64,000 nt of DNA from Stella humosa (GTDB lineage Bacteria; Pseudomonadota; Alphaproteobacteria; ATCC43930; Allostellaceae): NCBI RefSeq assembly GCF_006738645.1, contig NZ_AP019700.1, positions 1,500,001-1,564,000 on the forward strand, read 5' to 3'. The first letter of the stretch is position 1; every line of letters begins with the position of its first letter. Below are positions 1-6,868 of this stretch, in pieces. A program made the translations under genes and the position numbers. The notes beneath the pieces were generated by a model. That model was not told where the DNA came from, did no database searches, and worked only from the letters and a program-made list of their open reading frames with translations.

Positions 1-35
1 GGATCCGGTAATCGCGAGGCAGGATCCGATCCCCC

Positions 36-293
36 ATGGCGACCGTCGAAATCTACTCCAGCCCCTGGTGCGGCTACTGCGCCCGCGCCAAGACCCTGCT
101 GGACCGCAAGGGCGTGGCCTATACCGACATTGACGTCGATGCCGACACCAAGCGGCGCGACGAGATGACCAAGCGCGCCGGCGGGCGAACCTCGGTGCCG
201 CAGATCTTCATCGACGGCGTCCATGTCGGCGGCTGCGACGAACTCTACGCGCTCGACCGGGCGCGCAAGCTCGACCCGATGCTGGAGGCATGA
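36..293 (+). CDS. grxC: Glutaredoxin 3 (GrxC)
   Basis: Small cytosolic dithiol oxidoreductase of 85 residues, the usual size for glutaredoxin 3. The redox-active pair is C12-G-Y-C15 after the first beta strand, preceded by S-P-W. The TSVPQIFIDGVHVGGCDEL stretch provides the cis-proline and the glutathione-binding glycine pair. It reduces protein and glutathione mixed disulfides. It begins at the first ATG and its TGA overlaps the next gene's ATG, so it is co-translated with the nitrilase-family gene. The variant active site (CGYC rather than CPYC) is the only departure noticed. Confidence 0.93.
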   Translation: MATVEIYSSPWCGYCARAKTLLDRKGVAYTDIDVDADTKRRDEMTKRAGGRTSVPQIFIDGVHVGGCDELYALDRARKLDPMLEA

Positions 294-1153
294 GCCCCAT
301 GAGCACGACCTTCAAGGCGGCCTGCATCCAGATGACGACGGCGCGCGACATGGCGCCCAACATCGATACCATCGCCAGCCTGACCCGGCAGGCGCGCTCG
401 GCCGGCGCCGACCTCGTGATGACGCCCGAGGTCAGCAACATGATCGAGCCGGACCGCAAGGCCCAGCTCGCCAAGGTGCGCTTCGAGGGCGACGACCCGA
501 TGCTGGCCGCCGGCCGCGACCTGGCGCGCGAGACCGGGGTGTGGCTGCTGTTGGGCTCGCTGGCCGTGAAGGCCGAGGGCGAGGAGCGGCTGGCCAACCG
601 TTCGTTCCTGTTGTCGCCCGCGGGCGAGATCGTCGCGCGTTACGACAAGATCCACATGTTCGATGTCGACCTGGCGGGCGGCGAGAGCTATCGCGAGAGC
701 AATCGCTTCCGGCCCGGCGAGCAGGCGGTGGTGGCCGACCTGCCCTGGGGCCGGCTCGGCATGACGATCTGCTACGACATGCGCTTTGCCTATCTCTACC
801 GGGCGCTGGCCCATGCAGGGGCTACGATGCTGTCGGTGCCGGCGGCCTTCACCGTGCCGACCGGGCGCGCCCACTGGCACACGCTGCTGCGCGCGCGCGC
901 GATCGAGACCGGCTGCTACGTCTTCGCCCCGGCCCAGACCGGCGAGCATGCCGAGGGCCGGCGGACCTATGGCCATTCGCTGATCATCTCGCCCTGGGGC
1001 GAGGTGCTGGCGGATGCCGAGGAAGCCGTTGGCTTCGTCATGGCCGAGATCGACCCGGCCAAAGTGGTGGAGGCGCGCCGCATGGTGCCCGCACTCGGCC
1101 ACGACCGCCCGTTCGCCCTGCCGGGCCAGCCGATCGCCCGGGCCGCGGAGTAG
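290..1153 (+). CDS. Carbon-nitrogen hydrolase (nitrilase superfamily, Nit1/omega-amidase type)
   Basis: 287-residue single-domain amidase. The nitrilase triad is visible as E47 (TPEVSN), K120 ([11 protein letters not shown]) and C161 (MTICYDMRF). The LFDVD-like and CYDxRFP-like motifs match the Nit/omega-amidase branch, which hydrolyses deaminated glutathione or omega-amides of 2-oxo acids. Its ATG overlaps the grxC stop (ATGA), so the two are coupled; an alternative ATG lies 9 bases downstream. The glutaredoxin neighbour fits a role in glutathione repair, which is an inference. Confidence 0.88.
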   Translation: MSPMSTTFKAACIQMTTARDMAPNIDTIASLTRQARSAGADLVMTPEVSNMIEPDRKAQLAKVRFEGDDPMLAAGRDLARETGVWLLLGSLAVKAEGEERLANRSFLLSPAGEIVARYDKIHMFDVDLAGGESYRESNRFRPGEQAVVADLPWGRLGMTICYDMRFAYLYRALAHAGATMLSVPAAFTVPTGRAHWHTLLRARAIETGCYVFAPAQTGEHAEGRRTYGHSLIISPWGEVLADAEEAVGFVMAEIDPAKVVEARRMVPALGHDRPFALPGQPIARAAE

Positions 1154-1164
1154 GCGGCCGGCCG

Positions 1165-1635
1165 ATGATCCTCTTCAACCTGCGCTGCACCGCGGGACAT
1201 ACGTTCGAGGCCTGGTTCCGCAACGGCGACACCTATGACCGGCAGGCGAACGCCAAGGCCGTCGCCTGCCCGGTCTGCGGCACCAATGCGGTCGAGAAGG
1301 CGCTGATGGCGCCGCGCATCTCCAAGGGGACGAAGCCGCGGCAGGAAATGGTCAAGGCCGTGGACGCGGCACCGCCCGCGCCGCCGGCCGAACCGACGCC
1401 CGAAATGGCCAAGGCGGCCGAGATGCTGCGCGTGCTGCGCGAGGCGCGGCGGCTGGTCGAGCAGAACTGCGACTATGTCGGCAAGGACTTCGCCGAAGAG
1501 GCCCGCAAGATCCACTACGGCGAGACCGATCGCCACAACATCTACGGCGAATCGACCGAGGACGAAGCCCGCGCCCTGGCCGAGGAGGGGATCGAATTCG
1601 GCCGCATCCCGTGGGTCCCGGTGGCCGACCAGTGA
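1165..1635 (+). CDS. DUF1178 family protein (zinc-ribbon-like)
   Basis: 156-residue protein of unknown function found next to grxC and nitrilase genes in many alphaproteobacteria. The N-terminus opens with MILFNLRCTAGH and is followed by ACPVCG, so C8, H12 and the CPVC pair could bind a metal. A Pro/Ala linker precedes a conserved-looking C-terminal half with the run HNIYGE. It starts 12 bases after the nitrilase stop, completing a three-gene operon. Function is not known; the family assignment rests on motif recognition and context. Confidence 0.8.
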   Translation: MILFNLRCTAGHTFEAWFRNGDTYDRQANAKAVACPVCGTNAVEKALMAPRISKGTKPRQEMVKAVDAAPPAPPAEPTPEMAKAAEMLRVLREARRLVEQNCDYVGKDFAEEARKIHYGETDRHNIYGESTEDEARALAEEGIEFGRIPWVPVADQ

Positions 1636-1699
1636 CGATGCCCGGCTGACGATGCCCGGGCGGCTTGAATCCCGCCGGCGGAAGCGTTACCTTCGCCCC

Positions 1700-1833
1700 A
1701 TGGTCATGCGCACGATCCTCGTTCCCTCGGGCACGCCCCGATTTTGCGGCCGCTGGTTTCCACCGGCGGCCTAGGCAACAGCGACACGCGCGCAACCCTG
1801 CCAAAGCCGCCCGGACCCCTCCGAGGCGGCTTT
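1700..1833 (+). promoter_or_regulatory. Candidate transcription attenuator with leader ORF
   Basis: A 24-codon ORF (ATG 1700, TAG 1772-1774) ends exactly at the base of a strong stem, 1748-1757 with 1762-1771. A second stem-loop, 1803-1815 with 1820-1833 (AAAGCCGCC / GGCGGCTTT), looks like an intrinsic terminator followed by TTTCTC. GGCGGC at 1765-1770 can pair instead with GCCGCC at 1806-1811, giving the mutually exclusive 1:2, 2:3, 3:4 pairings of a classic attenuator. The leader has one Trp and one Phe codon side by side but no run of control codons, so the signal is unclear. It could simply be the terminator of the upstream operon. Confidence 0.4.
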
Positions 1834-1880
1834 CTCATGTCCGACATCCGACATAGAGGCACCGCCAGAGGTGCCGGACG

Positions 1881-1912
1881 GCCTCCACCCGATCCAAACG
1901 GAGGCTTCCATG
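1881..1912 (+). promoter_or_regulatory. Hairpin sequestering the ribosome-binding site of the small ORF
   Basis: GCCTCC at 1881-1886 is the exact complement of GGAGGC at 1900-1905, which contains the only good Shine-Dalgarno sequence in front of ATG 1910. A further hairpin (GGCACC 1858-1863 / GGTGCC 1870-1875) lies just upstream. Together these could gate translation of the small ORF and the overlapping methyltransferase gene. Confidence 0.4.
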
Positions 1913-2083
1913 TTCGATTTCGACGTCGTCACCGGCCCGACCCACGGCACCACCCAGCCCGCAGCGGCGGCCGAGCCGCAGCCGGCCCAGCGCCCCGCCG
2001 CCGCGGTCACGCCGATCGCGCCCGCCATCCTGCCGCGAACCCCCGAACAGGAAGGCATGTCCGATGCGCGCCGTGCTGCCTGA
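1910..2083 (+). CDS. Small hypothetical protein (57 aa)
   Basis: A strong GGAGG lies 5 bases before ATG 1910, and the reading frame runs 57 codons into the start of the methyltransferase gene (20-base overlap). The product begins MFDFDVVTGPTHGTTQP and is then rich in Pro, Ala and Gln with no obvious fold. It could be a real small protein, or a translated leader that delivers ribosomes to the methyltransferase start. No homology is claimed. Confidence 0.4.
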   Translation: MFDFDVVTGPTHGTTQPAAAAEPQPAQRPAAAVTPIAPAILPRTPEQEGMSDARRAA

Positions 2084-2936
2084 CGGGGCCCTGACCGCGT
2101 CCGTGCCCTGGCAGGGCTTACTGCCACAGCCGGTCCGTCCACCCTCGGACTTCTCGCCGACCTCGGACTTCTCCCCGATCGCCGGCCGCTACGATGCCAC
2201 GCGCGACGTGCCGCCGGGCCTGCTCGACGCCGCCTATGACCGGATGATCGCGGCCGGCCTGCTGCCGGCGGCGGGCACGATCCTGGATGCCGGCTGCGGC
2301 ACCGGCCAGATGTCGCTGCCGCTGGCCGCGCGCGGCTACGCCATCGAGGGCTTCGACATATCGGGTCCGATGGTGGCGCTGGCCCAGGCCAAGTGCCGGC
2401 CCGGCTGGCCGGCACGCTATCGCCAGGCCGACGTGCGCGCCTTGCCACTGCCCGATGGCGCCGTCGACGCCGTGGTCGTCTCCAAGCTGTTCCAGCACGT
2501 GTCCGGCTGGCAGGATGCCTGTCGCGAACTGCTGCGCGTGCTGAAACCCGGCGGCGCGCTGATCCACCTGGCCGACCGCGGCGCCTTCGGCAACCCGGTC
2601 CGCCGCTACTTCGCCGCGATGGCCGAGGGCATGGGCTTCGTCGACCGCTTCCCCGGCATGCAGCGCCGCGCCGACCTGGTCGCGTTCGCGCGCTCGACCG
2701 GTGCCGCCGTGGCCGCGCTCGACCTGACCGACCTCCGCTGGGCCAAGGACGTCCGCTATGGCGACGCCTGGGACCAGATCCGCGATCGCCTGTTCGCCGA
2801 GTTCTGGTACCTGCCGGATTCCGCCTACGCCCAGATCCTGGCCGATACCGCCGACTGGATCGAGGCGCTGCCGGACGGCCGCGACACGGTCGCCCGCATG
2901 ACGCCCTGGCTCGACGCCGACATCTTCCGTCGCTGA
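2064..2936 (+). CDS. Class I SAM-dependent methyltransferase
   Basis: 290 residues with a Rossmann methyltransferase core. Motif I is ILDAGCGTGQ, the acidic residue after strand 2 is in GFDIS, motif II is the ALPLPDGAVDAVVV stretch, and LLRVLKPGGALIHL is the post-II motif, all typical of the Methyltransf_11/25 group. The N-terminus has a short near-duplicate, SDFSPTSDFSP. The substrate cannot be deduced. It overlaps the preceding 57-aa ORF, suggesting translational coupling, and lies downstream of the attenuator-like leader. Confidence 0.8.
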   Translation: MRAVLPDGALTASVPWQGLLPQPVRPPSDFSPTSDFSPIAGRYDATRDVPPGLLDAAYDRMIAAGLLPAAGTILDAGCGTGQMSLPLAARGYAIEGFDISGPMVALAQAKCRPGWPARYRQADVRALPLPDGAVDAVVVSKLFQHVSGWQDACRELLRVLKPGGALIHLADRGAFGNPVRRYFAAMAEGMGFVDRFPGMQRRADLVAFARSTGAAVAALDLTDLRWAKDVRYGDAWDQIRDRLFAEFWYLPDSAYAQILADTADWIEALPDGRDTVARMTPWLDADIFRR

Positions 2937-2950
2937 CGCCGATACTCTTT

Positions 2951-3436
2951 TCACGGGCGTGGAAGGGCGTGGGAATCGCCTGCCGTCACCGGGAAGACCA
3001 GTCGGACTTCGCGGCCTGGGACGGCAGGCTCGATCTCCGCGACGCGAAATCCGACCGCCTGGTAGAAGGCCAGGGCGGTCGGATTGTCGGCCCGGACGAG
3101 GGCGACCAGGCGGCGATAGCCTTGCTGGCGGGCGCGGGCCAGGGTGGCCCGCGTCAGGGTGCGACCGATGCCGCGGCCATGGCGGTCCAGGCGCACGAAG
3201 GTGCTGATCGCGCCGGTGCCGTCGGGCAGGGGCAGGACGTCCTGGATGCCGACGATCGTGCCGGCCTCCACCGCTGCCAGGTAGATGGCCCCGGGCGGCA
3301 GGCCGTCGATGAAGGCGCGCTGCTCGTCGGCCGTGAAACTCTGGTCCATGGCGGTCAGCCCGCCGGCCCGGATGATGGGGTTCAGCAGGGCGACGATGGC
3401 TTCGGCATCGCCGCGCGCGACCCGGCGGACGATCAT
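2951..3436 (-). CDS. GNAT family N-acetyltransferase
   Basis: 161-residue acetyltransferase. The acetyl-CoA loop is seen in RLDRHGRGIGRTLT (Q/RxxGxG/A motif) and the C-terminal GNAT strand in NPTALAFYQAVGFR. The N-terminus MIVRRVARGDAEAIVALLNPII is typical of PAT/phosphinothricin-acetyltransferase-like members. The start overlaps the stop of the upstream tetR-like gene as ATGA, so both are read from one message. The neighbouring regulator suggests an inducible detoxifying or modifying role, but the substrate is unknown. Confidence 0.82.
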   Translation of the reverse strand: MIVRRVARGDAEAIVALLNPIIRAGGLTAMDQSFTADEQRAFIDGLPPGAIYLAAVEAGTIVGIQDVLPLPDGTGAISTFVRLDRHGRGIGRTLTRATLARARQQGYRRLVALVRADNPTALAFYQAVGFRVAEIEPAVPGREVRLVFPVTAGDSHALPRP

Positions 3437-4023
3437 GGCGGCGGCCCAGCGCCAATGGCGGCCAGGAACCGCCGCAGGCTGTCGCGCACATGGCTTTCCA
3501 CGTCGCCTTGCGGGTCGAAGCTCCACCACAGCAGCGAGCCCTGCCACTGCGTCGCCAGCAGCAGGCCGATGCCGGGGGGCACCGGCTTTGCCGATCCGGC
3601 GAGGGCCGATCCGGCGAGGCAGTCGTCCAGCAGGCGGCACAGCGCCACCTTCCAGTGTGCACCACGCGCCCGCAACGCCGGGTCGCGCAGGTCCTCGCGC
3701 AGGATCAGCAGCCCCTCGGCATAGGCTTCGATGTCGCCATAGTCGCGCGACAGGGCGGCCAGCAGCTCGACCGCGCCGGCGGCCGTCCGCGGCACGGCAG
3801 CACCGATGCGCGCGGTCTTGTCGTCCAACTGGTCCCAGGCGCGCTGCAGAGTCGCCCGGACCAGCAGCGCCTTGGTGCCGAAGCGCTGCACCAGGGTCGA
3901 GGCCGACAGGCCCGACGCACGCGCCACCGCGGCGAAGGTGAGCGCCTGCGGGCCGGACGCGTGCATCAGCCGCAGGGCGGCCTCCAGCACGTCGCCGTCG
4001 GTGAGAATCTTGGTGCGTGGCAT
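3433..4023 (-). CDS. TetR family transcriptional regulator
   Basis: 196 residues. The N-terminal helix-turn-helix spans roughly residues 29-56 (LTFAAVARASGLSASTLVQR) in the standard TetR_N setting. The rest is a helical ligand and dimer domain with no recognisable specificity. It is divergent from the SDR gene at 4083 and co-transcribed with the GNAT gene. The 10-bp palindrome between the two starts is the obvious operator candidate, so it probably represses itself and the SDR gene. Confidence 0.87.
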   Translation of the reverse strand: MPRTKILTDGDVLEAALRLMHASGPQALTFAAVARASGLSASTLVQRFGTKALLVRATLQRAWDQLDDKTARIGAAVPRTAAGAVELLAALSRDYGDIEAYAEGLLILREDLRDPALRARGAHWKVALCRLLDDCLAGSALAGSAKPVPPGIGLLLATQWQGSLLWWSFDPQGDVESHVRDSLRRFLAAIGAGPPP

Positions 4024-4044
4024 GTTGTCAGTCTAATATAACCG

Positions 4045-4054
4045 AACGATCGTT
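4045..4054. promoter_or_regulatory. Candidate TetR operator palindrome
   Basis: AACGATCGTT is a perfect 10-bp palindrome inside an AT-rich stretch (4034-4063) between the divergent tetR-like and SDR starts. It lies 22 bases from the regulator's ATG and 29 from the SDR ATG, where a repressor could block both promoters. Confidence 0.5.
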
Positions 4055-4082
4055 TATAAATACATTGACGGAGGAGGGAGCG

Positions 4083-4991
4083 ATGCGCCTCGCAGGAAAG
4101 GTGGCCCTGGTGGCGGGCGGCACGCGCGGTGCCGGGCGCGGCATCGCGGTCGAACTGGGGGCGGCGGGCGCCACGGTCTATGTCACCGGGCGCACCACCC
4201 GCGACCGCCCGTCCGAGAGCGCCCGGCCCGAGACGATCGAGGAGACGGCGGAACTGATCCAGGCCGCCGGCGGCATCGGCATCGCGGTTCGCGTCGACCA
4301 TTTGGTGCCGGACGAGGTCGCGGCACTCGTCGCCCGCATCCGGGCCGAGCAGGGGCGCCTCGACATCCTGGTCAACGACATCTGGGGTGCCGATCGTCTG
4401 ATCGAGTGGGACCGCACGGTGTGGGAGCACGACCTGGCGAAGGGGTTGCACATGCTCCACCTGGCGATCGACACCCATCTCATCACCGCCCACCACGCCC
4501 TGCCGCTGCTGATCGCCCGGCCCGGCGGCCTGCTGGTGGAGGTGACGGACGGCACCGCGGAGTACAACCAGAACCACTATCGCATCTCGCCCTTCTACGA
4601 CCTCGCCAAGGTGGCGGTGACGCGCATGGCCTGGGCCCATGCCCGCGATTTGGCGCCGCACGGCGCCACCTCGGTCTGTGTTACCCCCGGCTGGCTGCGG
4701 TCGGAGGCGATGCTGGAGGCCTATCGCGTCACCGAGGCCAACTGGCGCGACGCCACGCGCATCCAGCCGCACTTCGCCATTTCCGAGACGCCGCGCTTCG
4801 TCGGCCGCGCCGTGGCGGCCCTGGCCGCCGACCCGGACCGCGCGCGCTGGAACGGCCATTCCCTGTCGAGCGGGGGGCTGGCCCAGGTCTATGGCTTCAC
4901 CGACCTCGACGGCTCCCGGCCCGATGCCTGGCGCTATGTGCCCGAGGTGCAGGACGCGGGCCGGCCGGCGGACACGACGGGCTATCGATAG
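4083..4991 (+). CDS. Short-chain dehydrogenase/reductase (SDR)
   Basis: 302-residue NAD(P)-dependent oxidoreductase. The cofactor loop reads VAGGTRGAGRGIA (a TGxxxGxG variant), the NNAG position is VNDIWG, and the active-site YxxxK is YDLAK in the helix before the PG motif (VTPGW). The long form and the VNDIWGA element resemble the SDR group often annotated as SDR family oxidoreductase with unknown substrate. GGAGGAGGG stands just before ATG 4083 and decides the start. It is divergent from the TetR regulator and probably controlled by it. Confidence 0.87.
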   Translation: MRLAGKVALVAGGTRGAGRGIAVELGAAGATVYVTGRTTRDRPSESARPETIEETAELIQAAGGIGIAVRVDHLVPDEVAALVARIRAEQGRLDILVNDIWGADRLIEWDRTVWEHDLAKGLHMLHLAIDTHLITAHHALPLLIARPGGLLVEVTDGTAEYNQNHYRISPFYDLAKVAVTRMAWAHARDLAPHGATSVCVTPGWLRSEAMLEAYRVTEANWRDATRIQPHFAISETPRFVGRAVAALAADPDRARWNGHSLSSGGLAQVYGFTDLDGSRPDAWRYVPEVQDAGRPADTTGYR

Positions 4992-5022
4992 CCCCGGCGG
5001 GTTTCCCGATGGGAATTGCTGT

Positions 5023-5037
5023 TGAGAACGATTATCA
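5023..5037 (+). promoter_or_regulatory. Fur box
   Basis: TGAGAACGATTATCA matches the 7-1-7 Fur consensus TGATAATNATTATCA at 12 of 14 defined positions. It lies about 60 bases before the TTG start of the sigma factor gene, as expected for iron-repressed control of a fecI-type gene. Binding by Fur rather than another iron regulator is inferred. Confidence 0.75.
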
Positions 5038-5095
5038 ATTTAGGTAGCGTCGATCGATCCGCGATCGGGATAGCGAGTGTGATCGGTACGCGTCG

Positions 5096-5611
5096 TTGAC
5101 GAAGAAAGACCTCAAGGGCCTGTTCCTCGCGCACCAGCGCGAGGTTCACGCCTTTCTCCATAGAAAGCTGCGGGATCGGGAAGCTGCCGCCGACCTGACC
5201 CAGGAGACGTTCCTGCGCTTCGCGGCGTTCCGGGCGGACAATCCGGCCGTGACGATCACGCACGAGCGCTCCTACATCTATCGCACCGCGCACAACCTCG
5301 CGGTCGACTATCTGCGCCAGGAGCGGGGCGGCCCGACCGAGCGGGCGGACGACCTCCAAATCGCCCAGGTGGCGGACGAGATGCCGTCGCCGGAAGCGGT
5401 CGTCAGCGGCCGGGACGAGCTCGACGCCATCCGCGCGGCGCTGCTGGAATTGCCCGAACGGACGCGCCAGGTCTTTGCCCTGGCGCGCCTCGAGGGGCTC
5501 ATCTACCAGGACGTCGCCGACCGGCTCGGCATTTCGACCAGTTCCGTCCAGAAGCATCTGATGGTGGCGACGAGGCACGTCATGCTGCGGCGCCGACGCG
5601 AGCGCAATTGA
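5096..5611 (+). CDS. fecI: ECF sigma factor, FecI type
   Basis: 171 residues with sigma region 2 (DLTQETFLRFAAF, then YIYRTAHNLAVDYLRQ) and region 4 (LPERTRQVFALARLEGLIYQDVADRLGISTSSVQKHL). It directs RNA polymerase to iron-transport promoters once FecR receives a signal from the receptor. TTG at 5096 is the only start giving a normal FecI length. The Fur box upstream and the fecR and TonB-receptor genes downstream form the standard FecIRA order. Confidence 0.88.
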   Translation: MTKKDLKGLFLAHQREVHAFLHRKLRDREAAADLTQETFLRFAAFRADNPAVTITHERSYIYRTAHNLAVDYLRQERGGPTERADDLQIAQVADEMPSPEAVVSGRDELDAIRAALLELPERTRQVFALARLEGLIYQDVADRLGISTSSVQKHLMVATRHVMLRRRRERN

Positions 5612-5618
5612 CGAAACT

Positions 5619-5659
5619 ATTTCGGGTCTCCGTTACCGGGTCGGGGTCGCTGCTCCGTC
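5619..5659 (+). promoter_or_regulatory. Candidate ECF-sigma promoter of fecR
   Basis: ATTTCGG (5619-5625), TTACCG (5633-5638) and CGTC (5656-5659) recur in front of the TonB receptor gene with the same 17-base gap between TTACCG and CGTC. CGTC is a common ECF minus-10 core. It lies 57 bases before the fecR start. Confidence 0.5.
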
Positions 5660-5715
5660 ATACTCGATAGGCAAGTGGGTGCCCCGCGGCACCGGGTGAA
5701 ATCTGGACAAGAGCT

Positions 5716-6726
5716 TTGGGCAACAGCGGCGACCGACAGGACGAGATCGACACGGCAGCGGCGGACTGGGCGGCACGCCTCGGCGGCGGCCCCCTGTCGG
5801 ACGCCGAGCGCCGGTGCCTCGACCGGTGGCTCGATGGAAGCCCCGTCCACGCGGCCGCTTTCGCGGAAGCCCTGGCGGCCTGGGACATGATGGGAGCGCT
5901 CCGTTTCGCCCCCGGCGCTCTCCGGCACGACATCGTCCCGCCGCCGCGAACCAGGCGGATTGCGTCTTCCATGATGGCCGGCCGCCGTCCCCGGTGGACG
6001 CATGTCGCGGCCGTGGCGGCCAGCCTGCTGCTGTTCGCCGGCAGCCTGGCCGTCTGGGTCGGCGACCCGGTCGTCCTGGCGACGGCGGACTATCGGACCG
6101 CGCCTGGAGAGCAGCGTCGCGTCGCGCTCGCCGATGGCAGCACGGTCGATCTCGGCCCGGCCAGCGCGATCGCCGTCGACTATGGCGACAGCACGCGCCG
6201 GGTGCGGCTTCTATCCGGCGTGGCCTACTTCACCGCCGCGCCCGCCGACGCCAGCGAACCCCGACCATTCGTCGTGGGCGCGGCCAGTGGCACCGCGCGG
6301 GCATTGGGCACGCGGTTCATGGTGGAGCGCCTGTCGGCCGCGGTCGAGGTCACGGTCGCCGAGCATGATGTCGAGGTGGCGCTCGCGGGGGCCGCGGCCG
6401 ACGGCCCGACCGTCGTGGTCGCGCCCGGCCAGGTGGTGCGCTACTCCGAATCCGGGCTCGGCGCCGTCCACGATGCCAACATCGAGCGCGCGACCGCCTG
6501 GCAGCGTGGCCGCCTGATTTTCGACGACGTCCCGCTCGGCGACGTGGTGGCCGCGCTCAACCGCTATCGCCACGACCGGATCGTGATCGCGGGCGCGGGC
6601 CTCGCGTCCCGCAAGGTCAGCGGCGTGTTCGACACGGCGGCGCCGGATGCGGCGCTGGCGACCATCGCCCGGGATCTCCGCATCTCGGCGGCATCCCTGC
6701 CGTTGCTGGTGACCGTCCTCTTCTGA
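5716..6726 (+). CDS. fecR: FecR family anti-sigma/sigma regulator
   Basis: 336-residue inner-membrane regulator. The N-terminal cytoplasmic DUF4880-like segment has the AADWAARLGGG and ERRCLDRWLDGSPVHAAAFAEA signatures. One membrane segment (HVAAVAASLLLFAGSLAVWVG) comes next. The periplasmic FecR domain holds DYRTAPGEQRRVALADGSTVDL, GTRFMVE and the C-terminal STN-like LNRYRHDRIVI part. It relays receptor occupancy to the sigma factor. It starts with TTG 105 bases after fecI and has its own candidate ECF promoter. Confidence 0.88.
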   Translation: MGNSGDRQDEIDTAAADWAARLGGGPLSDAERRCLDRWLDGSPVHAAAFAEALAAWDMMGALRFAPGALRHDIVPPPRTRRIASSMMAGRRPRWTHVAAVAASLLLFAGSLAVWVGDPVVLATADYRTAPGEQRRVALADGSTVDLGPASAIAVDYGDSTRRVRLLSGVAYFTAAPADASEPRPFVVGAASGTARALGTRFMVERLSAAVEVTVAEHDVEVALAGAAADGPTVVVAPGQVVRYSESGLGAVHDANIERATAWQRGRLIFDDVPLGDVVAALNRYRHDRIVIAGAGLASRKVSGVFDTAAPDAALATIARDLRISAASLPLLVTVLF

Positions 6727-6763
6727 CGGGTGGTTCGGCCCGGCCGGCAGCTCCCGCAGAAAA

Positions 6764-6803
6764 ATTTCGGTTTCCTTTACCGACTCCCATTCGAAATCGC
6801 GTC
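6764..6803 (+). promoter_or_regulatory. Candidate ECF-sigma promoter of the TonB receptor
   Basis: ATTTCGG (6764-6770), TTACCG (6777-6782) and CGTC (6800-6803) match the set before fecR, with an identical 17-base TTACCG-to-CGTC gap. It stands 66 bases before the receptor ATG. Confidence 0.5.
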
Positions 6804-6868
6804 CCAATGAAGAGAGCGAATGCGAGGCATTCGCCAAATTCTGGCCACGGGCGCGAAGGGATCGAGCG

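Noticed and set aside
245-1102. Long open frame antisense to the nitrilase gene
   Set aside because: High-GC shadow of a well-supported gene; translation is low-complexity His/Arg/Ala with no fold.
2118-3665. 515-codon minus-strand frame spanning the methyltransferase and GNAT genes
   Set aside because: It crosses two genes with clear family motifs and its own product has no recognisable domain; GC-rich antisense frames are commonly open.
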